Notes: generated from the letters alone by a model not told the origin. Shown: positions 25,227 through 34,744, numbered from the stretch's first letter. The stretch is DNA of 64,000 nt from Psychrobacillus sp044762745 (GCF_044762745.1 NZ_JBIWEX010000018.1:1-64000), one strand, 5' to 3'. Numbers and translations are program-made.

Positions 25227-27030
25227 ACCTTTTGGATATGAACCAATTGTGACTAAGGAAGACTTGAAGAAAGATTATAAGAAAAAAGTGGAGAAGCCAT
25301 CTGATTGGCAAGGGGTTCTACGTCGTATATGGAAGCTTGTAGATGAGCAGCGTTTTTTATTGATCGTTGTACTATTACTTGTAGTAGCTAGTTCTGCATT
25401 AGCTTTATTTGGACCGTATTTAATCGGTGTTATAATCGATGAATATATTGCTAAAAGTATTTTTGCGGGACTTGTGAATATAATAGGATTATTAATTATT
25501 GTCTATGTGTTTCTATCTGTCACGATGTATTTACAAAGTTATTGGATGATTGGGATCGCTCAGCAAACAATTTATAGACTAAGAACTGGATTGTTTGATC
25601 ATTTACAAAAGCTACCTGTATCATTTTTTGATAAACGTCAACACGGAGAATTGATGAGTCGGGTGACGAATGATATTGAAAACGTCAGTCAAACGTTGAA
25701 TTCTTCTTTTATACAAGTATTTTCAAGTATTTTAACTTTAGTAGGAACAACGGTTGTCATGCTTCTATTAAGTCCATTAATGACCGTTATTACATTAGTG
25801 ATTGTGCCTTTTATGTTTTTTGCAATGCGTTGGATAACGAGACGCACATCGAAATTATTTAAAGAACAACAAAAAGCACTTGGAGAACTAAATGGAATGA
25901 TTGAGGAGACTGTTTCCGGTCAACGAATCGTCAAAGCATTTTCCCAAGAAAACCGCATGTTAGAGGAATTTGCAGTGAAAAGTGAGCGTTTAAAAAGAAC
26001 TGGTTTTTGGGCACTTACTTATTCAGGGTTTATCCCAAAAGTGATGAACTTTTTAAATAATATGAGCTTTACACTTGTAGCAGCAGCTGGAGGAATACTT
26101 GCGTTTTATGGATATATATCCATTGGAGAAATTGTCATTTTTACCGAATATGCCCGTCAGTTTACCCGACCGCTGAATGATTTAGCTAACCAGTTTAATA
26201 CTGTGTTATCTGCCATTGCAGGTGCAGAGCGTGTATTTGCAATTATCGATGAACCGAAAGAAATAGATGTAGCAAATCATTATCAAGATTATAGACTGAA
26301 AGGAAATGTAACGTTTGAAGACGTTACTTTTTGGTACGATAAAAACGATCAAAGCCCGACGATTGAGCATGTCTCTTTCCGTGTAGAAGCTGGAAAGACA
26401 GCTGCTTTAGTAGGTGCTACTGGTGCGGGGAAAACGACGATCATGCAGCTTCTTGCTAGATTTTATGAAATAAACGAAGGGAAAATTTTAATAGATGGTA
26501 TTCCGCTGGATAGTTTGCCAAGGCATACATTAAGAAGTCAAACAGCATTTGTTCTTCAAGATCCATTTCTCTTTGAAATGACTGTAAGAGAAAATATACG
26601 GTACGGTAAATTAAGTGCAACGGACGAAGCGATAGTGGAAGCTGCTAAAGAAGCAAATGCGCATGAGTTTATTATGAAATTGCCAAATGGATATGACACG
26701 ATTTTAAAGGCAGACGGAGGAGAGATTAGCCAAGGACAAAAGCAATTATTGTCTATCGCGAGAGCACTTGTTGCAGACCCAGCCATTTTACTATTAGACG
26801 AAGCTACATCAAGTATTGATACGGTTACAGAACTGAAAATACAAGAAGCGCTTGAACGGTTAATGGCAGGCAGGACGAGCTTCGTCATTGCGCACCGCTT
26901 GAATACAGTACGTAAAGCAGATCTAATATTTGTAATGGAAAATGGAAAGCTGATAGAATCAGGTCCGCAAGAAGAGTTGCTACAAAAACAAGGACGGTAT
27001 TATAATATGCTAACGGATACGAAGATTTAA
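25207..27030 (+). CDS. ABC exporter half-transporter, catalytic subunit (YfiC-like)
   Basis: This 607-residue protein has a long charged N-terminus, six membrane helices (about 50-325) and an ATPase domain. Walker A is GATGAGKTT, the signature is the variant ISQGQKQ, Walker B ends DEATSS with the catalytic Glu, and the H-loop is FVIAHRL. With the upstream subunit it forms an asymmetric heterodimer in which one site hydrolyses ATP. ATG 25207 lies after GGAGGGGGG inside the end of the first gene, so translation is coupled. The GNAT gene starts 10 bp after its stop. Confidence 0.87.
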   Translation: MMNFIRKPFGYEPIVTKEDLKKDYKKKVEKPSDWQGVLRRIWKLVDEQRFLLIVVLLLVVASSALALFGPYLIGVIIDEYIAKSIFAGLVNIIGLLIIVYVFLSVTMYLQSYWMIGIAQQTIYRLRTGLFDHLQKLPVSFFDKRQHGELMSRVTNDIENVSQTLNSSFIQVFSSILTLVGTTVVMLLLSPLMTVITLVIVPFMFFAMRWITRRTSKLFKEQQKALGELNGMIEETVSGQRIVKAFSQENRMLEEFAVKSERLKRTGFWALTYSGFIPKVMNFLNNMSFTLVAAAGGILAFYGYISIGEIVIFTEYARQFTRPLNDLANQFNTVLSAIAGAERVFAIIDEPKEIDVANHYQDYRLKGNVTFEDVTFWYDKNDQSPTIEHVSFRVEAGKTAALVGATGAGKTTIMQLLARFYEINEGKILIDGIPLDSLPRHTLRSQTAFVLQDPFLFEMTVRENIRYGKLSATDEAIVEAAKEANAHEFIMKLPNGYDTILKADGGEISQGQKQLLSIARALVADPAILLLDEATSSIDTVTELKIQEALERLMAGRTSFVIAHRLNTVRKADLIFVMENGKLIESGPQEELLQKQGRYYNMLTDTKI

Positions 27031-27040
27031 GGAGGATTTT

Positions 27041-27895
27041 ATGGATGTTTCTATAATGACTGTATCGATACCGCTAGATGCCGATACGATGCAAGAGGTA
27101 AAGGAATTACTTCAAGAAGATACAGTAGATTATGCTACGCTTATAAGCGTTGAAGAGTTAACAAATTACTATTTAAAAGGCTTTTGTGTACTTGCGTATG
27201 ACGATGAATCAGATAAATTAGTTGGCGTGTTATCATCCATTGATCGACTAGCGACGGGAGAATACGAGTGGAGTGCAGTTGTTTCGCCGGTGAGGCGTAA
27301 GCAGGGAATAGGAACTGGACTTATCAAAGAGTTAGAGAGAAACTTAGTACTTCGCGGAGCAACATTCGATTTGGCTTTAGTACCAGAAGAATCACAAGTT
27401 GGACGAGAATGGTTGGGGAATTTTTACTATGTACATGATTTTACTGAACGAACTATGGTGGCAAAGGCAGAGGCAATGCTAACAAGTAATGATTTAGAAA
27501 TCATTCAATACAGTTCGGAGGAGTCTGAGTTGATCGAAGTGCTCATCAGCTCTTTTGGCGATACAGTAGAAGAAATCCTAAACTTTATAGCATTTAATAC
27601 GCAAACACCTAATCGAAAATTGATGGTCGCTACAATGGAAAATAAAGTAGTAGGCACAGTTACGATGGTGGATGATTCCGATAATTTATGGGTCACGGGA
27701 CTCGGTGTACATGAGCGTGCACGAGGAAAAGGAATTGCTACTGCTATTTTAAAATGGGCGAAAAATGAAGCCCATCTTCTTGGAAAAATGAATGTTTACT
27801 TAGACGTAGAGACAGAGAACGATCATGCATTATCCATTTATGAAAAAGCAGGTTTCGAAACGACGCAACATACTCATTTCTATCGAAAAAGGTGA
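27041..27895 (+). CDS. Tandem GNAT N-acetyltransferase
   Basis: This 284-residue protein carries two GNAT folds. Each has an acetyl-CoA loop: RRKQGIGTGL in the first (about residues 86-95) and RARGKGIATAIL in the second (about 226-237). The second ends in IYEKAGFE, a usual GNAT terminus. The acceptor cannot be told. The ribosome site AAGGAGG is strong and spacing to the ABC operon is 10 bp, so it probably belongs to that transcript. It ends in a terminator. Confidence 0.82.
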   Translation: MDVSIMTVSIPLDADTMQEVKELLQEDTVDYATLISVEELTNYYLKGFCVLAYDDESDKLVGVLSSIDRLATGEYEWSAVVSPVRRKQGIGTGLIKELERNLVLRGATFDLALVPEESQVGREWLGNFYYVHDFTERTMVAKAEAMLTSNDLEIIQYSSEESELIEVLISSFGDTVEEILNFIAFNTQTPNRKLMVATMENKVVGTVTMVDDSDNLWVTGLGVHERARGKGIATAILKWAKNEAHLLGKMNVYLDVETENDHALSIYEKAGFETTQHTHFYRKR

Positions 27896-27917
27896 TCCTA
27901 TTTGGATCACCTTTTTT
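27886..27917. terminator. Intrinsic terminator
   Basis: A near-perfect hairpin AAAAAGGTGATCC (27886-27898) / GGATCACCTTTTTT (27904-27917) ends the ABC-GNAT operon and includes the GNAT stop codon. Confidence 0.88.
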
Positions 27918-28081
27918 GTGAAATATAATTCTAGTCAAATCATGAAGGGTAAGAAAGTAGAATGCAAGCGGAAATGAGACAACTTTTTACAATCTTCTAA
28001 CATAATTTCAATATTCCCTACATAAACTTTCTATAGGATGAATGGTGAAGAGATCGTTCAATCGAAAAGGAGAGATACTTA

Positions 28082-28249
28082 TTGGGTTTGAATGAACGCA
28101 ATGTGACGATGAAAGTTTCGAATAACCGGTTGAATACTTTACAATTTAGTTCTATCAGAAAGAAAGTACATACGAGCTTGCGATGGTTCATTATGAAAAA
28201 AGCTAGACCCCCGCGACATAAATACATTCCACTTCCACCGAGGAAGTAA
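28082..28249 (+). CDS. Small basic protein (55 aa)
   Basis: A TTG start at 28082 lies 5-6 bp after AAAGGAGAG. It opens a 55-residue frame rich in Arg and Lys, ending in KKARPPRHKY...PPRK. A short hairpin follows at 28262-28280. No membrane segment or Cys is present. The ribosome site and basic composition support translation; function unknown. The rest of 27918-28447 holds only a short GAAAAGCGCAAGTGCC-type repeat (see 28314) and no other gene. Confidence 0.45.
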   Translation: MGLNERNVTMKVSNNRLNTLQFSSIRKKVHTSLRWFIMKKARPPRHKYIPLPPRK

Positions 28250-28261
28250 ATAGACATGCGT

Positions 28262-28290
28262 CATCTCTCAGTTAGAGATGGCGTTTTCCA
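28262..28290 (+). terminator. Probable terminator of the small basic gene
   Basis: CATCTCT (28262-28268) and AGAGATG (28274-28280), with GCG beyond, are followed by TTTTCC. The U-run is short. Confidence 0.45.
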
Positions 28291-28313
28291 TTTGGAAAAA
28301 AGTATAATGAACT

Positions 28314-28395
28314 AGAAAAGCGCAAGTGCCTATGTTAATGGAATTCAGTCTAAGTTCAAGACATCGTGGTGCTCCTGCGCAAAGCTGGATCGATG
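28314..28395. repeat. Dispersed GAAAAGCGCAAGTGCC-type repeat
   Basis: The stretch begins with GAAAAGCGCAAGTGCC and has GCTCCTGCGCAAAGC-like sequence on its right side. The same core, in reverse, lies after element copies a (about 180-200) and d (about 43880-43905), and a relative is at 48403-48733. It is a Bacillaceae-type intergenic repeat with no gene. Confidence 0.5.
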
Positions 28396-28447
28396 CTTTA
28401 GTAAAAAGGTTTATAATTTCATATCTATTATAAAGGGGGCTTTTTTC

Positions 28448-29185
28448 ATGAAAATTTATGCACATAGAGGTTGCTCAGGGTCATATCCGGAAAATACGAT
28501 AGCTGCATTTAAAGCGGCCGCACGATTGCCGATACACGGTGTAGAGTTTGACGTGCATATGACAAAAGACGGGGAACTGGTTGTCATTCACGACGAGTCG
28601 ATTGACCGGACGTCGAATGGCCGAGGTTTTGTGAAAGACTTAATGCTCGGCGAACTTAAATATTACGATTTCGGAGCGTGGTTTTCAAATAGCTTCCGAG
28701 GTGAGAAAATACCCACTCTTAGAGAGGCGTTATATGTCTTTAAAGATACACATCACCATATAAATATTGAATTGAAATCAGATGTTTTTCCATATGAAGG
28801 GATGGAGTGGAAAGTGCTAGAAATGTTGAAAGAGTATCGACTAGAAGGCAGGGTCGTTATTTCTTCTTTCAACCATGAAATGATTCAACTGGTAAAAGAA
28901 CGAGCTCCACATATTGAAACGGCTATCTTATTTATGGAAGTGATGGTTGCTCCTCAAGATTATGCGAGTGTAGTAGGAGCTGATGCACTGCATGCCTTTT
29001 TTCCAACCGCATTACGGAAAATGGGGAAAGAGGTCATTGCAAGTGGAAAACAGCTGCGTGTTTTTACAGTAAATGAGGAGTTTTATGCTAATATACTTCA
29101 AGCTGTTGGGGTACATGCCATTTTTACAGATTACCCGCAAGAAATGTATAACTATTTTAATCGAACATCATTTTCGAATAATTAA
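28448..29185 (+). CDS. Glycerophosphodiester phosphodiesterase
   Basis: This 245-residue cytosolic TIM-barrel enzyme hydrolyses glycerophosphodiesters to glycerol-3-phosphate and an alcohol. Active-site and metal motifs are clear: AHRGCSGSYPENT (residues 4-16), EFDVH, VIHDESIDRTSNG and IELKSD. The C-terminus has the usual FTVN...FTDYP. AAAGGGGGC precedes ATG 28448. A repeat-bearing intergenic stretch precedes it. Length is normal for the family; it has no signal peptide. Confidence 0.88.
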   Translation: MKIYAHRGCSGSYPENTIAAFKAAARLPIHGVEFDVHMTKDGELVVIHDESIDRTSNGRGFVKDLMLGELKYYDFGAWFSNSFRGEKIPTLREALYVFKDTHHHINIELKSDVFPYEGMEWKVLEMLKEYRLEGRVVISSFNHEMIQLVKERAPHIETAILFMEVMVAPQDYASVVGADALHAFFPTALRKMGKEVIASGKQLRVFTVNEEFYANILQAVGVHAIFTDYPQEMYNYFNRTSFSNN

Positions 29186-29339
29186 AAGAGTTAATGATTG
29201 CGCAATTGAGTGATGTAGGGAATAATTAGTGTACAAAGTAATGGTTGTTTATATGATCGATAGGACTCATCGACTTTTATATATATATCAACACTAATGC
29301 TTTGTGCTTATAATTATTAGTATAAAGGGAGCATTACGG

Positions 29340-30866
29340 ATGTTAAAAGGAAACTTTCTAATGATATTACTATCAGGTTTAGTCGTTGTAATATCGATCG
29401 TTGTATTTGTTCTTCATCAGCTAGTTGGATTTTTGTCTGATTATCGATTTATAGTAGGAGTACAGCCAGTTACAGAAGGTATAACGATCCTTTTGTATGT
29501 GTTTATGATTATTCCATTTATTTTATGGGCCATTTCTGCATTTGTGTATAGAAAAAATGCACAGCATAAATTATTGCCAACGCTTATTACATTAACACTT
29601 ACGTTTGGGTCGATTGCGATAATCGCTGGAGGAGACGGTCTTGTAGAATATCATTTCTCTATTTTTATGGTTATCGCAATGATTGCGTTTTTCGGATCTA
29701 TAAAGCAGGTTGTTTTAAGTACAGTCATTTTTGCAATGCAACATGTTTTGGGGTATTTTTTATTCCCCCAATTACTATGCGGAACGACGGATTATAAATT
29801 TTCCCTTTTATTGATTCATGCCCTATTTTTACTGTTAACAAGTGGTGCGAATATAGCTTTAATATTGCAAAAAAATAATTTAGAAAAAGAAAAAGTAATG
29901 GAACGTGAGAAAAACAATGATAATAGTAAAAAAGCAATCATACATACATTAACTTCAGCAATCCAAAACTTGCAAAACACATCCGGAGAGTTAGCGGCAG
30001 GTTCTAGTGAGTCAAATGAAGGAACGAAAAATATTCAATCATCCATCCAAAAGTTAAGTGAATCAATTATTGAGCAAGTGCAAGATGCAGAAAAAAGCGA
30101 AAGACAAATAGAAGCGCTGACTCATAATTTGACTCAGGTCCGACATCTTGCAGAAGAGAGTAGAGATAAATCTCAGTATGTATCAGAAAATGCGATTAAT
30201 GGCAAAGAATTAATTGGGAAGACACAGTTTCAATTTGGGAAAACAGAACAGATGGTTAACGTTTTAGCGGATCGGTTAGAGGTTTATCAGTCAAAAGTAG
30301 ACGAGATAAGTACACATGCCACGTCCATTATCGGTATTTCTGATCAAACAAAGCTATTAGCTTTAAATGCTTCTATTGAAGCAGCGAGAGCTGGAGAATA
30401 TGGGGCTGGATTCGCTGTAGTAGCTAGTGAAGTTAGTAAACTGGCTACACAATCTGAAAATACATCTTCTGAAATTCAGCAAGTTGTATCGAAAATTAGT
30501 AAGGATTCTGCGGCTATATTAAATGATATTGCCATCGTATTGAACGAATTAAATATTAGTAGAGATTATATGGATAGATCAGAGGAAACATTCCGTAAAA
30601 TAACAGAAGAAACAATTGATGCATCCAACTATTTAAACAACTCCGCACAATATATTTCAAAAGTGGATGAGTCTTCACAAGTATTAACGAAAAGTATTCA
30701 ACATATCCATCAATTACTAAGAAGGAACGAGGAAAATATTCAACAAATTTCAGTAGCTACCGAAGAACAATTAACCTCTTTCGAGTCGCTCGTAAGCCTA
30801 TCAGATTCTTTACAACATCTTTCAGAAAACATGAGCAAAGTCTCTAAGGAGATAGAAATAGAATAA
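29340..30866 (+). CDS. Methyl-accepting chemotaxis-type transducer
   Basis: This 508-residue protein has an N-terminal membrane domain of about six hydrophobic segments (1-185) instead of a periplasmic ligand domain, and no visible HAMP. A coiled-coil signalling domain follows (about 200-505), with the MCP hairpin ISDQTKLLALNASIEAARAGE near residue 338. It should pass a signal, perhaps sensed in or at the membrane, to CheA/CheW. ATG 29340 with AAAGGGAG is preferred over an earlier in-frame start. It ends at a terminator shared with the convergent iron permease. Confidence 0.82.
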   Translation: MLKGNFLMILLSGLVVVISIVVFVLHQLVGFLSDYRFIVGVQPVTEGITILLYVFMIIPFILWAISAFVYRKNAQHKLLPTLITLTLTFGSIAIIAGGDGLVEYHFSIFMVIAMIAFFGSIKQVVLSTVIFAMQHVLGYFLFPQLLCGTTDYKFSLLLIHALFLLLTSGANIALILQKNNLEKEKVMEREKNNDNSKKAIIHTLTSAIQNLQNTSGELAAGSSESNEGTKNIQSSIQKLSESIIEQVQDAEKSERQIEALTHNLTQVRHLAEESRDKSQYVSENAINGKELIGKTQFQFGKTEQMVNVLADRLEVYQSKVDEISTHATSIIGISDQTKLLALNASIEAARAGEYGAGFAVVASEVSKLATQSENTSSEIQQVVSKISKDSAAILNDIAIVLNELNISRDYMDRSEETFRKITEETIDASNYLNNSAQYISKVDESSQVLTKSIQHIHQLLRRNEENIQQISVATEEQLTSFESLVSLSDSLQHLSENMSKVSKEIEIE

Positions 30867-30867
30867 C

Positions 30868-30908
30868 AAAAAGAGGATGCCCTACAGCTTGGGGCATCCT
30901 CCTTTTAT
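30868..30908. terminator. Bidirectional terminator
   Basis: GAGGATGCCC (30873-30882) and GGGCATCCTC (30892-30901) form a hairpin with T-rich tails on both strands. It serves the MCP gene and the siderophore-permease operon. Confidence 0.82.
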
Positions 30909-31912
30909 TTCTTCAACAATAAATACATAAAATAAGGACCGCCTATTAAAGCAACCATTACTCCAGCGGGAAGTCCGTTTGGTTCAACAACGTTTCGGCC
31001 GATTGTATCCGCAAAAAGTAAAAGCCACCCACCGATTAAAATAGCAACAGGTATAAATAATTGATGTCTTGGGCCTACTAAAGATTTTGCAATATGTGGG
31101 GCCATCAATCCGATAAATGCAATCCCCCCTGTAACAGAAACTGCAGAAGCAGCTAGTGCAACTGCAGCAAGCAAGAGAACAATTCGTTCTTTTTCAATAG
31201 ATACTCCAACACCAACAGCAACTGGTTCACTTAAACCGAGTAAATTTAACTTATTGGCTTTATAAAATATGAATGGAATGAGAACAATTAGCCACGGAAG
31301 TAACGCTAAAATAAATGGCCAGTCAGCCCCCCAAATATTCCCCGCTAACCACTTGGCGATAAAATCAACTTTTTGACGTTCTGCTGAAGAGATTATGACA
31401 ATCATCAAGCCAGATAAAGCCATGGAAACCCCTATACCAACAAGAACTAAACGAACCGGCTGTAAACCTACTTTTCGATTGTAGGACAATATGTAGATGA
31501 AAAATGCCGTAATAACAGCGCCGATAAATGCCACAAAAGGAAGGATATATACAAATGATCCTGGTTGAATAGGAAAGAATAAGAAAAACAAAGAAATTGC
31601 TACCCCGGCACCCGAATTTATACCGATAATACCTGGATCAGCCAAATCATTACGTGTAATACCTTGTAAAATCGTTCCAGATAAAGCTAATGCTATTCCA
31701 GCAAGTAGAGTAATAACTATTCGTGGTAAACGAACGGAAAAGAGTACAAACTCTTCTTTGAATGTGCCATACCCAAATAGAGTAGGCAATAAGCGATCAA
31801 ACGATAAGGAAGAGTATCCAATTCCAGCACTAATAATAACGGTAGCTAAAATAAGGAAAGTTAATATTATAACGATTATTCTTTGTTTTTTGATGAGTTC
31901 CTTTTGTATCAT
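30905..31912 (-). CDS. Siderophore ABC permease (FecCD family, YfhA-like)
   Basis: This 335-residue polytopic permease has about nine or ten helices with FecCD motifs: LPRIVITLLAGIALALSG, GITRNDLADPGIIG and FIGLMAPHIAKSLVGPRH. It is the second of two permease subunits in the operon; the order ATPase, binding protein, permease, permease holds on the minus strand. Its start overlaps the previous gene by 4 bp (ATGA), giving coupled translation after GGAGGAGGTG. Iron-siderophore import is inferred from the family and the Fur box. Confidence 0.88.
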   Translation of the reverse strand: MIQKELIKKQRIIVIILTFLILATVIISAGIGYSSLSFDRLLPTLFGYGTFKEEFVLFSVRLPRIVITLLAGIALALSGTILQGITRNDLADPGIIGINSGAGVAISLFFLFFPIQPGSFVYILPFVAFIGAVITAFFIYILSYNRKVGLQPVRLVLVGIGVSMALSGLMIVIISSAERQKVDFIAKWLAGNIWGADWPFILALLPWLIVLIPFIFYKANKLNLLGLSEPVAVGVGVSIEKERIVLLLAAVALAASAVSVTGGIAFIGLMAPHIAKSLVGPRHQLFIPVAILIGGWLLLFADTIGRNVVEPNGLPAGVMVALIGGPYFMYLLLKK

Positions 31913-32907
31913 TGGAATGCACCTCCTCCTTTACGAACAACGAGTAGAAAGAAAGGCAGTCCCATGATCGCAATAATTGCTGCAACCGGTGTCTCATAAG
32001 GAATGTTAATCGTTCTTCCGAGCGTATCGGCAACTAGCATAAGAATAGCTCCAACTATGATTGACATAGGGAGGATAGCACGATAATCAGTTCCCACAAT
32101 AGCTCGAACAATATGAGGAACCATTAAGCCCACAAATGCCATATTCCCAACAAGAGCCACAGAAGCACCAGCAAGTAAGATAATAACAATAAATAGAATT
32201 GTTTTTACTTGACCGGTTTTCTGACCTAATCCTACAGCCACTTCTTCATTTAAACTCAAAATAGTTAATTGTCGGGAAAGTAATAGCGCTACTAAAATAC
32301 CAACACTAACAAAAGGAATAATAATGTTCAATTGCATCCAATTTGTCCCAATGAGACCTCCAGCAGTCCACATGGTGACGTCTTTTGAAATTTTAAAATA
32401 GATCCCTACTCCTTCTGCGATTGCAAATAAAAACGCAGAAACTGCAGCCCCTGCAAGTACAATCCGTAAAGGAGAAAACCCACCTTTTTTTAGAGTACCA
32501 ATACTAAATACTAAAATGGCCCCTGCTGCAGCCCCAATAAAGCAAGCAATGGTGATTCCTAAATAGTTTGTAGCAGGAAGAACTGCTAGAGTTACTGCTA
32601 GGGCTGCATTCGCTCCAGCGGTAAGTCCTAGTAGCCCTGGGTCAGCAAGGGGATTTCTTGTTATACCTTGCATAATAGCTCCTGAAACAGCAAGTGCAGC
32701 TCCTACAACGACAGCTCCAACCTCTCTAGGAAAACGAATTTCTCGAAGTATATTTATCTGATCACTTTTCAAGTTAGAAAACATAGCATTCCAGACATCT
32801 TGAAAGGATGTCTCTGCAGCCCCAAAACCCATCGCAACGATAAACATAGCAAACAGTAAAGATAATCCGATTATGAATTTTATACTAAAACGAATAGAAA
32901 ATTTCAT
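31909..32907 (-). CDS. Siderophore ABC permease (FecCD family, YfiZ-like)
   Basis: This 332-residue permease has IRFPREVGAVVVGAALAVSG, GITRNPLADPGLLG and FVGLMVPHIVRAIVGTDYR. ATG 32907 with AAAGGA at 7 bp is preferred over ATG 32928, which lacks a ribosome site. It forms a heterodimer with the downstream permease. A hairpin at 32936-32963 separates it from the binding-protein gene, so it may be made in smaller amounts than the binding protein. Confidence 0.88.
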   Translation of the reverse strand: MKFSIRFSIKFIIGLSLLFAMFIVAMGFGAAETSFQDVWNAMFSNLKSDQINILREIRFPREVGAVVVGAALAVSGAIMQGITRNPLADPGLLGLTAGANAALAVTLAVLPATNYLGITIACFIGAAAGAILVFSIGTLKKGGFSPLRIVLAGAAVSAFLFAIAEGVGIYFKISKDVTMWTAGGLIGTNWMQLNIIIPFVSVGILVALLLSRQLTILSLNEEVAVGLGQKTGQVKTILFIVIILLAGASVALVGNMAFVGLMVPHIVRAIVGTDYRAILPMSIIVGAILMLVADTLGRTINIPYETPVAAIIAIMGLPFFLLVVRKGGGAFQ

Positions 32908-32935
32908 CTTTCGTATCCTTTCTATCATAAAGAAG

Positions 32936-32963
32936 GGAGGAATCCAAGATTCCGAATTCCTCC
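32936..32963 (-). terminator. Intercistronic attenuator hairpin
   Basis: An 8-bp stem (GGAGGAAT / ATTCCTCC) lies in the gap between the binding-protein and permease genes, followed on the minus strand by CTTCTTTATG. The weak U-run suggests partial read-through or mRNA stabilisation, common behind binding-protein genes. Confidence 0.5.
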
Positions 32964-32970
32964 TCGATCA

Positions 32971-33891
32971 TTATTTCCCGTTTAAAAAGTGTTCATTGAA
33001 GAATTCTAATTGATTATCTAATGCAATTGGATCATTATTATAAAATTCTTCCATTTTCGCTTCAAAAACACGATTATTTTTTACAGCAGGAATATTTTTA
33101 TAAGTATCTGTCTCTTGGAATGAGTTATCTGTATCAGCCGATTTACTAAAGATTACATAGTCTCCTGCAAATTCAGGAAGCACTTCTAAAGACAATGCAT
33201 AATAACCAGGCGCTAAAGCCATTTCTTCTACTTTTTTAGGCATTTTTAATCCCATTGCTTGATAAAGGACTTCTGTCCCTCGACCCCAGTTATTGCCATA
33301 GACATATAGTTGTTTATTAAAGTTTTCAATTACTGATACAGTAGCATCTTCGCCTATAGCAGCTTTAATTTCTTCTCCAGCAGTTTTCGTACGTTTTTCA
33401 AAATCATTAATCCAATCTTGCGCTTCTTTTTCTTTATTTAGTAATTTACCGATTTCCAAATGTTGTGTTAAATAATCTACCTTACCGTAAGTAAACGTTA
33501 CTGTAGGTGCAATTTCTTTTAACTTGTCTAAATTTTGTGCTGTAGAAAATCCAATAATTAAATCTGGATCTAGCTCGACAATCTTCTCTATGTTTTCTTC
33601 AGACACTTCTTCCACATCTTTTAAAAAGTTATCATATAGCGGGTTTTGTTTTGACCACGAATCTACTCCAACTAAATTAACACCAAGAGCAGCAACGTTA
33701 CCTGCATAACCGGATACAACAACTACACGTTGTGGGTCAGCGGGTACTTCAATTGGGCCTTCTTCTGATTGATATGTAATAGTTGTCGGTTCGTCTTTTT
33801 CATCATTCGCTTTTTTAGCGCTGGACTCGTTATTACAAGCACCTAAAGCTAGCACAAATAAAAATAATATTGGTAATAAGAACTTTTTCAT
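32971..33891 (-). CDS. Iron-siderophore-binding lipoprotein (YfiY-like)
   Basis: This 306-residue extracytoplasmic binding protein has a lipoprotein signal peptide with lipobox LALGAC, Cys19 being the lipidation site. It has two lobes joined by a long helix, as in class III binding proteins: PQRVVVVSGYAGNVAALG, DPDLIIGF, and the C-terminal NNRVFEAK. The best-known relatives are hydroxamate (schizokinen/arthrobactin) receptors such as YfiY; the ligand here is inferred. The ATPase gene stops 5 bp before its ATG-side region, and the permeases follow. Confidence 0.86.
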   Translation of the reverse strand: MKKFLLPILFLFVLALGACNNESSAKKANDEKDEPTTITYQSEEGPIEVPADPQRVVVVSGYAGNVAALGVNLVGVDSWSKQNPLYDNFLKDVEEVSEENIEKIVELDPDLIIGFSTAQNLDKLKEIAPTVTFTYGKVDYLTQHLEIGKLLNKEKEAQDWINDFEKRTKTAGEEIKAAIGEDATVSVIENFNKQLYVYGNNWGRGTEVLYQAMGLKMPKKVEEMALAPGYYALSLEVLPEFAGDYVIFSKSADTDNSFQETDTYKNIPAVKNNRVFEAKMEEFYNNDPIALDNQLEFFNEHFLNGK

Positions 33892-33896
33892 GATGG

Positions 33897-34688
33897 TTAT
33901 TCTCCTTTAAGTAAGTTGTATGTAATACACATAGGTTTATTTGTTCTTGGGTCCAATCCAATCTCCGCATCTATTTGGAACACATCCCGTAGTACATCTT
34001 TTGTAATTACTCTCTCGCAACTACCAGCTTTCACAATTTGACCAGCTTTTAAGGCTATAATGTTGTCTGCAAAGCGCGCTGCTTGATTGAGATCATGTAA
34101 TACCATTACTATTGTGCGTTTTTCTTCTTGGTTAAGTTTTTGCAGAAGTTCTAGCACTTCCAATTGATGGGCCATATCTAAATAGGTAGTAGGCTCATCT
34201 AAAAAAATGATTTCCGTTTCTTGGGCTAGCGCCATTGCAATCCAAACGCGCTGGCGTTGCCCTCCAGAGAGTGCATCTACTGGATAGTATTTGAATTCAT
34301 GCGTTCCGGTAACTTGAAGCGCCCAGTCAATCACTTCGTAGTCTTTTGTCGTGAGTCGCCCAAAACCAGTTTGATAAGGAAATCTACCATAGGAAACAAG
34401 TTCTCCGACTGTGAGACCCGCGGCACTTTCTGGTGTCTGTGGTAAAATGGCCATTTTTTTTGCGAGTTGTTTCGTGTTTTCTTTTGTAACACTTTTTCCA
34501 TCTAACACAATCGAGCCAGACTGGTGAGAGATGATTCGTGTAATAGCTTTTAAAAGGGTAGACTTTCCACAGCCGTTAGGTCCAATAATCGTTGTAATTT
34601 GTTGATCTGGAATTTGTACAGACAGCTCTTTCACAATTAAACGCTCGCCGTAGCCAATAGATAAATCATCTGTGTAAAGACGGACCAT
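33897..34688 (-). CDS. Siderophore ABC ATPase (FecE/YusV-like)
   Basis: This 263-residue ATPase has Walker A GPNGCGKST, Q-loop ILPQTP, signature LSGGQRQR, Walker B IIFLDEP and H-loop VLHD. ATG 34688 lies 7 bp after GGAGG. A long open frame to 34784 is not used, as it would cross the Fur box. It is the first gene of the iron-uptake operon and would energise both permeases. Confidence 0.88.
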   Translation of the reverse strand: MVRLYTDDLSIGYGERLIVKELSVQIPDQQITTIIGPNGCGKSTLLKAITRIISHQSGSIVLDGKSVTKENTKQLAKKMAILPQTPESAAGLTVGELVSYGRFPYQTGFGRLTTKDYEVIDWALQVTGTHEFKYYPVDALSGGQRQRVWIAMALAQETEIIFLDEPTTYLDMAHQLEVLELLQKLNQEEKRTIVMVLHDLNQAARFADNIIALKAGQIVKAGSCERVITKDVLRDVFQIDAEIGLDPRTNKPMCITYNLLKGE

Positions 34689-34723
34689 GCCGAAACCTCC
34701 AAACTTAATATTGCATTTATCAA

Positions 34724-34744
34724 TGATAACGATTATCATTATCA
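34724..34744. promoter_or_regulatory. Fur box
   Basis: TGATAACGATTATCA (34724-34738) is a 7-1-7 Fur box, and TTATCA continues it to give an overlapping second repeat as in the 19-bp consensus. It lies 36 bp from the ATPase start and about 62 bp from the divergent reductase start, so it can repress both. Confidence 0.85.
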
